A DNA stretch of 64,000 nt from Longispora fulva (GTDB taxonomy: Bacteria; Actinomycetota; Actinomycetes; Mycobacteriales; Micromonosporaceae), in assembly GCF_015751905.1 (NCBI RefSeq), contig NZ_JADOUF010000001.1:4092001-4156000 (forward strand), written 5' to 3'. Both the position numbers and the translations under genes were made by a program. Shown piece after piece: positions 38,726 to 46,249 of the stretch. Under the pieces are notes generated by a model, which was not told the origin of the DNA, ran no database searches, and saw nothing but the letters and a program-made list of their open reading frames with translations. How positions within the stretch are numbered: the first letter of the stretch is position 1; each line of letters starts with the position of its first letter.

Positions 38726-38740
38726 TTCAAGCCGCTTGAA
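38726..38740. repeat. Family A palindrome site A14 (variant)
   Basis: TTCAAGCCGCTTGAA: perfect palindrome with G/C at the inner pair, between the integrase stop and the small ParB-like gene. Confidence 0.8.
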
Positions 38741-38745
38741 TTCAC

Positions 38746-40437
38746 TCATGCGCCTTCTTCTCCCGGGCCCACTTCCTCCACGCCAAGGACGCGTCCGTCC
38801 GGGTCCGTGACCTGTCGCCAGGTAACGGGCTCGCCGCCCTGACTCTCGGTTTGGGCCTCCATAGCAGCCACTGTGTACTCCCACGGCTTAAACTCGGCAC
38901 CACCATGCAGATAGATCTTCACGTAACTCTCGGGCGGCCTAGAGGGGTCACCCTCGGTCGGGAACACGACGATCCGCCCGAAGCACTCCTTGACGGCGTA
39001 GCGCTGGGTCTCGATCGGCGCAACATCGAACCTGCTTGCAATCTTCTCCATAGAGACAAGCCGATTGCGCTCCCCGCGCTCGCGCTCCGCCTCCTTCAAC
39101 GCGGCCTCAATCGCATCGGACTTCGACTTGTTTTCAGACTTAGACGCCAGATAGTTCGTCCGGGTCATGTCGCCCCCGAAATAAGACTTTTCAACCTCCG
39201 TGAGAAGGCTTTCCAGTTGGGAGAGCTTCCTCTCCAACTCCGCGACGTTCACCCCCGCACGAGAATCGATCTCCCTGAAGATCCGGCGAAAAATGGTCGG
39301 GTTCGTCAGCGCCAGCTTCACACTTTGCCGAACGTAATCGTCAATTGACTCTGCGTATACATACATGTGCCCGGTGTCCTGACAGAAGTACTGCCGCCGT
39401 CGACCGCGCTTCTTCAAGGTTCCGGTTGTGTGCTGCGTACCCAGGCGACCCGCCTTGCTGAGGTGCGGATCTCCGTCGGGCTCCGGGCACCGACCACAGA
39501 AGTACACGCCGCCACCGAGGTACTTGATGTGGTTGCCGCCCCCCGAGCGCGTGGACAACAGGTTTAGCTTGAGATTCCGCCACTCCGGAACGGTGATGAT
39601 CGGATTCCAGTTCCCCTGGACCAAGTCCTTCTCATCCAGCTCGAACGGCGGCACAGTCTTACTCTTGGTCTTCCACAGGATCGATGTCTGCTGGTACGGC
39701 CGGAGCCCAGCCAGCGCGGGATGCAGCACCGCCCGCCTCACGGCTTCCCGCTTCCACAGGCCACCTTTGGAGTTGAGCACCCCGTCAGCGTTCCACTTCC
39801 GGGCAACCCCGGTGTAGGTGCCCGCAGCAAGAAGGTACTCATGCGCCCACTTCAGGGCTTCCACCTCTCGGGGGATCTGGTCATAACTTCCCGTCGCGTC
39901 GTTCAGCCTGTATCCGAACACCCGACCCGCGAAGTGAGGAAGCCCCTGAGCGGCCCTCTCCTCGTTGTTCTCCTTCTGCCTGGCTGACTTCTTCTCCATC
40001 TCTCCACGGGCCTCAGCGGCCCGTCCACGGGCCGTAGACCGGTCCTCCGGCGAAGACGTATCGATCTGGCCACCCATGCCGTAGATGATCAAGAGCTGAT
40101 TGCCGGCATCGGCCGCCGCGTCCAGGACGCGATCCATCTCGGTCGTGTGCCGCAAAAGACGGTCCTGGTCCCGACAGGCGATGTACCTGCAACGGCCCTC
40201 GCGGATCGCCACGACAAGGCTTTCGAACTTCTCGCGTTCCTTGTGAGGGTTCGATGCTGACTCGATGTCATCCAGCACTTGCCCCGCCGGGGGCAGCGGA
40301 AGACCAACGCGCTCAAGCGCCCCACGAGATACGGTGTCCTGACTTGCGATCGACAGCGACTTGACACGAAGAGCAGATAACCGCAGGTAGATCCACACTT
40401 CTTCGGGTGCTACGTCCTCAAAACTCCTCCGCCTCAT
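38746..40437 (-). CDS. int: Large serine integrase
   Basis: 563 residues. The N-terminal resolvase domain shows VWIYLRLSALRVKSLS with the nucleophile Ser in RLS (near residue 20) and CRDQDRLLRHTTEM. A recombinase domain follows (GYRLNDATGSYDQIPREVEALKWAHEYLLAAG...VARKWNADGV), then a zinc ribbon (YFCGRCPEPDGDPH ... QYFCQDTGHMYV) and a long coiled coil (ELERKLSQLESLLTEVEKSYFGG). Catalyses attP x attB integration in gpx. The start lies 22 bp from the attR core, so its promoter must cross the att site and differs between prophage and free phage. Confidence 0.95.
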   Translation of the reverse strand: MRRRSFEDVAPEEVWIYLRLSALRVKSLSIASQDTVSRGALERVGLPLPPAGQVLDDIESASNPHKEREKFESLVVAIREGRCRYIACRDQDRLLRHTTEMDRVLDAAADAGNQLLIIYGMGGQIDTSSPEDRSTARGRAAEARGEMEKKSARQKENNEERAAQGLPHFAGRVFGYRLNDATGSYDQIPREVEALKWAHEYLLAAGTYTGVARKWNADGVLNSKGGLWKREAVRRAVLHPALAGLRPYQQTSILWKTKSKTVPPFELDEKDLVQGNWNPIITVPEWRNLKLNLLSTRSGGGNHIKYLGGGVYFCGRCPEPDGDPHLSKAGRLGTQHTTGTLKKRGRRRQYFCQDTGHMYVYAESIDDYVRQSVKLALTNPTIFRRIFREIDSRAGVNVAELERKLSQLESLLTEVEKSYFGGDMTRTNYLASKSENKSKSDAIEAALKEAERERGERNRLVSMEKIASRFDVAPIETQRYAVKECFGRIVVFPTEGDPSRPPESYVKIYLHGGAEFKPWEYTVAAMEAQTESQGGEPVTWRQVTDPDGRVLGVEEVGPGEEGA

Positions 40438-40459
40438 GAACCCAAGTTTACGCTCCTAG

Positions 40460-40464
40460 TTCGG
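40460..40464. other. attR core
   Basis: TTCGG at the point where the interrupted gpx frame resumes (FGGQEPGTSEEIA). To the left is phage DNA (integrase leader) and to the right host DNA. Confidence 0.65.
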
Positions 40465-40747
40465 CGGCCAGGAGCCCGGCACCTCCGAGGAGATCGCCGA
40501 GTTCTGCGACGCCAACTACGGGGTCACCTTCCCCCTGACCGAGAAGATCGAGGTGAACGGCGCCGGCCGCCACCCGCTCTACCAGGCGCTGGTCGACACC
40601 GCCGACGCCGAGGGCCACGCCGGTGACATCCGGTGGAACTTCGAGAAGTTCCTGGTCAACGGCGACGGGGCGGTCGTCGGCCGGTTCTCGCCGCAGACCA
40701 CGCCCGAGTCGCCGGAGCTGGTCGCCGCGATCGAGAAGCAGCTCTAG
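40460..40747 (+). pseudogene. gpx: 3' fragment of the host glutathione peroxidase gene
   Basis: Encodes 95 residues from FGGQEPG to the stop without a start codon or ribosome binding site. About 80% identical in protein to the same part of the complete copy at the left end. The codons end almost only in G/C, as in the right flank, so this is the original host 3' half displaced by the prophage. It would be rejoined to a 5' half on excision. Confidence 0.9.
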
Positions 40748-40758
40748 CTCCCGGGATC

Positions 40759-40796
40759 GGAGACAGCCTGCGGCCCCGGGGCCGTGGGCTGTCTCC
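40759..40796. terminator. Terminator hairpin of the host gpx gene
   Basis: GGAGACAGCC / GGCTGTCTCC with a GC-rich loop, just behind the gpx fragment stop. Confidence 0.65.
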
Positions 40797-40858
40797 ACTG
40801 CGCCTGACCCCCGAGGTGGCTGCCGGCCCCAGGGTCGTCGAGCCGACGGGCCGGGGGA

Positions 40859-40875
40859 GGCCCCACCGTAACCGT
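40859..40875. repeat. 3'-UTR repeat, copy 1
   Basis: GGCCCCACCGTAACCGT, identical to 57574-57590. In both places it follows within about 30 bp of the stop codon of a minus-strand gene, here the lipoprotein gene. Confidence 0.7.
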
Positions 40876-40884
40876 TAAAGGGTT

Positions 40885-41409
40885 TTAGTAGGTGTTGCTC
40901 TTGACCGGGGCTTCGTCGGCCTTCTTGGCCTTCGTGCCGTCGGGGGCGATCGCGAACCAGACGCCGTTCCTGCCGTGCCCGGCGGTCTGACCGAGGGCCA
41001 CGTCGGTCTTGAAGTAGTACAGCGGCCAGCCCTTCAGGGTTACCTGCCTGCCCTCGGGCCGGTCAAGGAGCCCGACGAGGCTCTTGTCGACGCCCTCGAT
41101 GTCCACGGCGCCGTTCGGGCCGGCGAGGACGGGCGGCCAGTTCTCGGCGCACGCGTCGAAGCAGGTGCTCTTCGCCGGGTTGTTGGTGTCCTTGTCGAAG
41201 CGGTAGATCGTGCGGCCCTTGGCGTTGGTGACGAAGGTGGTGAAACCCTCCACAGTGGCCACCCTCAGGGTCTGCGGGGCACCTGCGGCCGAGGTCGAGG
41301 TGGCGGGGGCCGACGTGGCCGGGGTGGCGGTCTTCGGGGCGGTCGTCGTGCACGCGGTCATCGCGAGGGCGGATCCGGTCAGGACGGCGAGGGCGATCAG
41401 CTTCTTCAT
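40885..41409 (-). CDS. Lipoprotein of the 'secreted repeat' (COG4315-like) family
   Basis: 174 residues. Lipobox LAMTAC at Cys ~20 after a signal peptide, then a Thr/Ala/Pro linker. Two repeats follow (RTIYRFDKDTNNPAKSTCFDACAENWPPVLAG; GWPLYYFKTDVALGQTAGHGRNGVWFAI), the PF03640-type pattern. The electron-transfer or redox role proposed for such proteins is unproven. Its promoter resembles that of the upstream ECF sigma gene, so it is a likely target. Confidence 0.8.
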   Translation of the reverse strand: MKKLIALAVLTGSALAMTACTTTAPKTATPATSAPATSTSAAGAPQTLRVATVEGFTTFVTNAKGRTIYRFDKDTNNPAKSTCFDACAENWPPVLAGPNGAVDIEGVDKSLVGLLDRPEGRQVTLKGWPLYYFKTDVALGQTAGHGRNGVWFAIAPDGTKAKKADEAPVKSNTY

Positions 41410-41442
41410 GGTGTTCCTCCGTTGCGTCGGTCTCTACCCCGT

Positions 41443-41470
41443 ACTACACAGCCCACCCCGGAACGGTTCA
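41443..41470 (-). promoter_or_regulatory. ECF-type promoter of the lipoprotein gene
   Basis: On the minus strand TGAACC-N16-TGTAGT, with TGAACCGTTCC closely matching TGAACCGTTTC at the sigma gene promoter. It lies about 34 bp before the lipoprotein ATG. Confidence 0.55.
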
Positions 41471-41481
41471 TACATATAAAA

Positions 41482-41508
41482 AAGGCGCCCGAGATATCCG
41501 GGCGCCTT
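41482..41508 (-). terminator. Intrinsic terminator of the sigma/anti-sigma operon
   Basis: AAGGCGCCCG / CGGGCGCCTT with a 7-nt loop, followed on the minus strand by a T-run (TTTTTTATATG), 12 bp behind the anti-sigma stop. Confidence 0.8.
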
Positions 41509-41520
41509 CTCCGCGTGCGA

Positions 41521-42216
41521 CTACAGGGGCAGGGACGCGAACGTCCTCCCGCTGGTGTTGACGATCTCGACCCGGGCGACCTGCCCGGCGTCGAGGGCCG
41601 CCGTGCCCTCCAGGGTGGTGCCCCCGGCCGCGCCCTTCTCGGACACGATCCACCCGCCGGCCACCTCCCGGGAACCGTCCTTGCCGACGATGACCAGGCG
41701 GCAGTTCTCGCCCAGCGGGATGCCGGTCACGGCGGCGGTGACCTTGACCCAGTGCGCGACCGGGACGACGCTCGCGGTGAGCCGGACGTTCGACGTCGGG
41801 TCCACCGTGGTGCCGCGCAGCGTGCCCGGGGGCTGGGCCGTGGCGGTCGCGGACGGCAGCGCCACGGGTGGTGGGACGTCGACGCTGGCTCGGCCGGCCA
41901 GTACCCCGCCGACGGCGACGCCCGCGAGGACCACGATCCCGGCGGCCAGGGCGTACAGGCGGCGGCTGCGGTCGCGGGCGCCCTGCTCGGCGCGCAGCCG
42001 GCCGAGGACGCGGTCGAGGACGGCGTGGTCGTCGGGCGGGCCGTACAGCAGCGCCTCCGGCGGCACCTCTCCGAGCACGTCCCTCACCTCCTCCAGCTCC
42101 GCGACCTCACGGCGGCACCCGGCACAGCCGGTCAGATGGTCGTCGAACGCGCGGCGCTCGTCGTCGTCGAGCGCGCCGAGGACGTACGCGCCCGCCAGGC
42201 TCCTGTCGTGCGTCAT
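41521..42216 (-). CDS. Zinc-type anti-sigma factor (membrane)
   Basis: 231 residues from ATG 42216, overlapping the sigma gene by 4 bp. The N-terminal ZAS domain is DDHLTGCAGCRREVAELEEV, with HxxxCxxC. A transmembrane helix follows (ALAAGIVVLAGVAVGGVLAG, residues ~85-105), then an exported beta-rich anti-sigma-K-like (RskA) C-domain (HWVKVTAAVTGIPLGENCRLVIVGKDGSREVAGGW). Holds the sigma factor at the membrane until a signal outside releases it. Confidence 0.9.
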   Translation of the reverse strand: MTHDRSLAGAYVLGALDDDERRAFDDHLTGCAGCRREVAELEEVRDVLGEVPPEALLYGPPDDHAVLDRVLGRLRAEQGARDRSRRLYALAAGIVVLAGVAVGGVLAGRASVDVPPPVALPSATATAQPPGTLRGTTVDPTSNVRLTASVVPVAHWVKVTAAVTGIPLGENCRLVIVGKDGSREVAGGWIVSEKGAAGGTTLEGTAALDAGQVARVEIVNTSGRTFASLPL

Positions 42217-42755
42217 CCCCCGACTCCTCTCAGCGCGACCGGCGAGGTGTCCAGCCAGTCCCGCAGCGTGCGCAGCGCGTAGTGGGAGCGGGACTTCACG
42301 GTACCGGAGGGGATGCCCAGCACCTCGGCCGTCTCGGTGACGGTGCGGCCCTGGAAGTACAGCTCGACCAGCACGCTGCGGTGCTCGTCGGACAAGGTGT
42401 CCAGCGCCTCGAGGGCGACCATCGAGTCGACCACCCGCTGGGAGTGGTCCCGCTCGACCGGCACGGCTCCCGGCGACTCGGCGACCTCCGTCGGCCGGGC
42501 CGCCCGGGCACGGTAGCGGTCGGCGACCAGGTTGCGGGTCACCGTGAACAACCAGCCGCGCACCGAACCCTCCGCCTCCGACAGGGCACCGGCGTGCTTC
42601 CACGCCCGGATCAGGGTCTCCTGCACCACGTCCTCGGCGGCGGCGCGGTCACCGGTGAGCCGGGTCGCGTACGCCAGCAACGCCCTGCCGTGCTCCTCGT
42701 ACAGCGAACGGACCAGTGCCTCGTCGCTGGATGGCTGCCGTCTTCGCGGCCACAT
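42213..42755 (-). CDS. ECF RNA polymerase sigma factor (SigK/SigL-like)
   Basis: 180 residues. Region 2: YEEHGRALLAYATRLTGDRAAAEDVVQETLIRAWKHAG and SVRGWLFTVTRNLVADRYRAR. Region 4: ALDTLSDEHRSVLVELYFQGRTVTETAEVLGIPSGTVKSRSHYALRTLRDWL. Translationally coupled to the anti-sigma gene. The pair with RskA-like partner fits ECF19-type systems. Likely controls its own promoter and the lipoprotein gene. Confidence 0.92.
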   Translation of the reverse strand: MWPRRRQPSSDEALVRSLYEEHGRALLAYATRLTGDRAAAEDVVQETLIRAWKHAGALSEAEGSVRGWLFTVTRNLVADRYRARAARPTEVAESPGAVPVERDHSQRVVDSMVALEALDTLSDEHRSVLVELYFQGRTVTETAEVLGIPSGTVKSRSHYALRTLRDWLDTSPVALRGVGG

Positions 42756-42786
42756 CGCACCCGCCCCTTCCTACGCTCTCACCCTG

Positions 42787-42814
42787 GGTACGCGCGCCGG
42801 GCCGAAACGGTTCA
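42787..42814 (-). promoter_or_regulatory. ECF-type autoregulatory promoter
   Basis: On the minus strand TGAACC (42814-42809), 16 bp, CGTACC (42792-42787), about 30 bp upstream of the sigma ATG. Confidence 0.6.
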
Positions 42815-42860
42815 CCAGATCTCGGCCCGAGTTCCGGCGGGCGGCGCCGCCCGGGCTGGT

Positions 42861-43385
42861 TCACCGTGCCGCCCGGGAGTAGATCGCGCTCGGGCCGGCG
42901 TCCGAAGGATCGTCGGACTCCAGGTCACGGACCGCGACCAGGGTGAACCCGGCACGCTCCAACGCCCGGCACGAGCCCCGGTTGGCGGCCTGCGGAACAG
43001 CCACGACCTGGCTCACTTCCGGGTACAGCGCCGCCGCCACCGGCACCGCCGCCCCGATGGCCGCGGCGCCGACGCCCCTGCCGAGCTGGTCGGGCTCGCC
43101 GACCAGGTAGTCGAGGCCGGCGGCCCCGGCCAGCCCGACGTCCTTCTCCCAGACCGGGTAGTCGGCGTGCCGGTAGCACTGGACGATGCCCGCCGGCACG
43201 CCGTCGACCTCGATCACGAACACCCGGGTGGCGCTGACCCCGTCGACCCTCGGGCCGTACTTGCGCTCCACCGCGTCGAGCGCCGCCGGCACGTTCGGCC
43301 ACCACGCGCGGACGTGGTCGGCGCGCAGCCACCGCAGCAGGGCGGGGAAGTCGGCGCGGGTCAGAGGCCGCAGCTCAACACTCAC
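42861..43385 (-). CDS. GNAT acetyltransferase (AAC(6')-like)
   Basis: 174 residues. LRPLTRADFPALLRWL...ERKYGPRVDG...RVFVIEVDGVPAGIVQCYRHADYP, then GLDYLVGEPDQLGRGVGAAAIGA (acetyl-CoA loop) and AVPQAANRGSCRALERAGFTLV. The layout is that of aminoglycoside 6'-N-acetyltransferase-like proteins, but chromosomal homologues usually have other substrates. Lies alone between the sigma operon and the next enzyme gene. Confidence 0.75.
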   Translation of the reverse strand: MSVELRPLTRADFPALLRWLRADHVRAWWPNVPAALDAVERKYGPRVDGVSATRVFVIEVDGVPAGIVQCYRHADYPVWEKDVGLAGAAGLDYLVGEPDQLGRGVGAAAIGAAVPVAAALYPEVSQVVAVPQAANRGSCRALERAGFTLVAVRDLESDDPSDAGPSAIYSRAAR

Positions 43386-43408
43386 CCCGTGAGCTTAGGC
43401 GTCCCCGG

Positions 43409-44173
43409 TCAGGAGCTCAGGTGCTGCACCTCCGCGTAGCTGCGGGCGGAGGCCGTCACCTGCCCGCCGGACCGGATCGCCGCCGCGGTGTCCAGCGCGG
43501 CGCTCAACGCCACCCGGAACAGCAGCGAGCCCAGACTGACCCGGGCCACCCCCAGGTCACCGAGCTGCGCCACCGTCGGACCGGTGGGCGCATACAACAC
43601 ATTGAGGGGTACGCCGACGTCCAGCACCAGCGCCGCGATGGTGTCCGGATCGGACAGTCCGGGGACGAACACCCCGTCGGCGCCCGCGGCCTGGTACGCG
43701 TCGAGCCTGCTCCGGGTCTCCCCCTCCCGACCGCCCAGCCAGTGGGTGTCGGTGCGCGCGTTGACGAACAGGTCCGGGACGGCCGCCTTCACCGCGGCGA
43801 TCTTCGCGGCCTGACGGGCCACGGGCACGAGGCCGCCGTCGGCCAGGCCGTCCTCCAGGTTGATCCCGACCGCCCCGGCGTCGGCCAGCTCGCGGGCCAC
43901 CTCGGCCACCTCGGCCGGGTCGTCACTGAACCCGCCCTCGGCGTCCACACTGAGCAGGAAGCCGGACCCGCCGAGCCGGCGCGCCAGGAGCAGGGTCTCG
44001 GCACGGGTCGCGGCGGTGCCGTCCGGCAGGCCGGCGGCGGCGGCCACCCCGAGGCTCGTGGTGCCGATCGCCGCGAAACCCTGCCCGGCCAGGGCGACGG
44101 CGGAGGCGTGGTCCCAGGCGTTCGGCAACAGGAGCGGGGTACCGGGTACGTGCAGGTCGGCGAAGCTGGTCAT
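43409..44173 (-). CDS. Isocitrate lyase / PEP mutase superfamily enzyme
   Basis: 254 residues. LLLPNAWDHASAVALAGQGFAAIGTTS, LLSVDAEGGFSDDPAEVAEVARELADAGAVGINLEDG (metal-binding Asp and the ED loop), VNARTDTHWLGG and a C-terminal ISL helix. Matches the carboxyphosphonoenolpyruvate/2-methylisocitrate-lyase-like branch of unknown substrate. Its start overlaps the P450-like gene by 4 bp (ATGA), so both form an operon. Confidence 0.85.
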   Translation of the reverse strand: MTSFADLHVPGTPLLLPNAWDHASAVALAGQGFAAIGTTSLGVAAAAGLPDGTAATRAETLLLARRLGGSGFLLSVDAEGGFSDDPAEVAEVARELADAGAVGINLEDGLADGGLVPVARQAAKIAAVKAAVPDLFVNARTDTHWLGGREGETRSRLDAYQAAGADGVFVPGLSDPDTIAALVLDVGVPLNVLYAPTGPTVAQLGDLGVARVSLGSLLFRVALSAALDTAAAIRSGGQVTASARSYAEVQHLSS

Positions 44174-45510
44174 GACGGGTCCCTTCGGGTGGGCGGGGTC
44201 AGGTCGCCGACGGCTTCGGCGTAGTAGTCGGAGCCGGAGACGTGGAACGCGAGCTGGCGGAACGTCCAGCCCCGGCCCGGCGAGTGGTCGAGCTGCTCCG
44301 GCGTCAGGGCGCCGAGGCGGTTGGCCCAGATCCGGGCGAGCCGGGTGAGACGGCTGCGGGCCTCGTCCAGGTCGATCCGGGTGAACGGGGCGGTGTCGGC
44401 GGCGGTGGTCACCATGGAGGCGTGCCAGTGGTCGGGGATCGTCTCCTCGCCGGCCAGGCGGGCCTCGAGCTCGGCGAGGTGGTCAACGAGGTGGTCGGCG
44501 ACCCGGCGGACCGCCTTGTGCGGGGTGTAGACCCGGTCGTCGACGGGGCGCGGGCGGCCGTCCCAGTGGACCCAGGTCGCGGCAAGATCCAGCACCCTGC
44601 CGACCATACCCGTCACGACCTCGGCCGGGTCCCGATCGTCGGTCCCGGGGGCATCCTCGGCTGGCTCGGGCTCCACTGTGACCGGCGTGCCCGCCAGGAC
44701 GCCTGCGGCCAGGGCCAGGGCATGGGCCCGGCCAGGGCACACGCGGGGCTCCGCGCCGAAGGTCAGCGGCTCCGGGCCGGACCGGGACGGGTCGAAAAGG
44801 TCGGGGGCGGTGAACAGCTCCGGGTCACGGTTGGCCGCCGCGATATCCAGGGCCACCAGCTCACCGGCCGCGACCTCCACCCCGCCGATCCTGGTCGCGG
44901 CCACGGCGACCCGGCGCATGACCCGGACCGGCGGGTCGTGGCGCAGGGTCTCGCGGAGGAGACCGTCCACGGAGTCCTGACCGGTGCCATCGGCCCGGCG
45001 GGTGTGGGCGATGAGGCCGGCGGTGGCGTCGCAGGCCTGGATGAGGAGACCGATCCGGTTGGCGGCGACCTCCAGCGGGTCGGCGTCGGCGGCCTCGGAC
45101 GCGGTGTTCGCCGTTCTCGGCACGAGCCAGGCCACGGCCGCGTCCGCCGCCGGGTCGTCGCCACCGAAGTACGTGGTCGCTGCCAGGGCCACGGCCTCGG
45201 CGACCGCGTCCGGGTCGGACAGGCCGAGAGCCTGCGCGAGGGCGCGCACGACCACGTGGCGTGGATCGAGCCGGGCGTCGGCGTTCGTCGTGGCCGCGCG
45301 GAGGGTTGTCGGGTCCAGGCGGGCGAGGTCGGCCTCGACGAGGGCGCGGCGGCGGGCGTGCGCCTCGCCGGTGCTGAACCGGGCGACCGTGGAGCGCAGC
45401 CACGCCATCGTGCCGGGCGGGCCGGGCTCGGCGGGCGTCGGGACGAGTGCCGGGTCGGCGAGGGCGGCGGTGACGTCGGCGTACCGGTGGAACGTGATCA
45501 TGTCGACCAC
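44170..45510 (-). CDS. Shortened cytochrome P450 fused to a DinB-like domain
   Basis: 446 residues (GTG 45510; ATG 45501 also fits). The first ~290 residues read as P450: LRETLRHDPPVRVMRRVAVAAT (ExxR) and LTFGAEPRVCPGRAHALA (heme Cys loop). The length is well below a normal 400-residue P450, and the I-helix region is reduced. From about residue 310 a four-helix DinB/maleylpyruvate-isomerase-like domain follows (WDGRPRPVDDRVYTPHKAVRRVADHLVDHLAELEARL; RTWTFRQLAFHVSGSDYYAEAV type). No frame break separates the parts. Function unknown. Confidence 0.75.
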   Translation of the reverse strand: MVDMITFHRYADVTAALADPALVPTPAEPGPPGTMAWLRSTVARFSTGEAHARRRALVEADLARLDPTTLRAATTNADARLDPRHVVVRALAQALGLSDPDAVAEAVALAATTYFGGDDPAADAAVAWLVPRTANTASEAADADPLEVAANRIGLLIQACDATAGLIAHTRRADGTGQDSVDGLLRETLRHDPPVRVMRRVAVAATRIGGVEVAAGELVALDIAAANRDPELFTAPDLFDPSRSGPEPLTFGAEPRVCPGRAHALALAAGVLAGTPVTVEPEPAEDAPGTDDRDPAEVVTGMVGRVLDLAATWVHWDGRPRPVDDRVYTPHKAVRRVADHLVDHLAELEARLAGEETIPDHWHASMVTTAADTAPFTRIDLDEARSRLTRLARIWANRLGALTPEQLDHSPGRGWTFRQLAFHVSGSDYYAEAVGDLTPPTRRDPS

Positions 45511-45566
45511 CGTAGGGCCGGGACGCTTCGGCGGTCGCCGAAGTGTGCCGGGGGCATGATGGGGGC

Positions 45567-46241
45567 ATGTCGCTCGCCGAACTCGCCGGACTGCTCGCGG
45601 ATCCCACCCGGGCCACGATCTGCCTCGCCCTGCTCGACGGCCGGGCGTGGACGGGCATCGAGCTGGCCCGGCTCGCGAAGGTCGCGCCGTCCACGGCCAG
45701 CGAGCACCTGACCCGCCTGATCGCCGGCGGCGTCCTGGCCGAGGAGCGCCAGGGCCGGCACCGGTACGTGCGGCTGGCCGGCCCGGAGATCGCCACCCTG
45801 CTGGAGGACCTGTCGTCGTTCTCCTCGACGCCGCGCCCGCCGAGGTCCCTGCGCGAGTCCAACCAGCACCGCGCGGAGGCCCGGGCCCGGACCTGCTACG
45901 ACCACCTCGCCGGCCACCTGGGCGTGGCCGTCGCCGACGCGATGGTCCGCGACGGTCTCGTCACGGACGACACCGGGCTCACGGTCACCGCGTCGGGCGT
46001 GGCCTGGCTGGAGCGGCTGGGCATCGCCCTCGCCCCGGGGCGGGGCCGCCGCCCGGTGGTGAAGGCGTGCCTGGACTGGACGGAGCGGCGGACCCACCTG
46101 GCCGGCCAGGTCGGGGCGGCACTGTGCGGTACGGCGATGGACCGCCGTTGGGTGGAACGGATCGGCGCGGGGCGCGCGCTGCGGGTGACCCCGGCCGGCC
46201 GGGACGCGTTCCGCGAACACCTGGGCATCGACGCCCCGTAG
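45567..46241 (+). CDS. ArsR-family winged-helix regulator
   Basis: 224 residues from ATG 45567. LAGLLADPTRATICLALLDGRAWTGIELARLAKVAPSTASEHLTRLIAGGVLAEERQGRHRYVRL is the ArsR HTH/wing. A ~120-residue C-domain follows with TCYDHLAGHLGVAVADAMV and a possible Cys-based ligand site. Divergent from the P450-like operon (57 bp between starts), which it probably controls. Confidence 0.88.
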   Translation: MSLAELAGLLADPTRATICLALLDGRAWTGIELARLAKVAPSTASEHLTRLIAGGVLAEERQGRHRYVRLAGPEIATLLEDLSSFSSTPRPPRSLRESNQHRAEARARTCYDHLAGHLGVAVADAMVRDGLVTDDTGLTVTASGVAWLERLGIALAPGRGRRPVVKACLDWTERRTHLAGQVGAALCGTAMDRRWVERIGAGRALRVTPAGRDAFREHLGIDAP

Positions 46242-46249
46242 CCGGCGGG

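Noticed and set aside
42861-43385. Aminoglycoside resistance gene
   Set aside because: The AAC(6')-like pattern is common in chromosomal GNAT proteins of actinomycetes; no resistance context.
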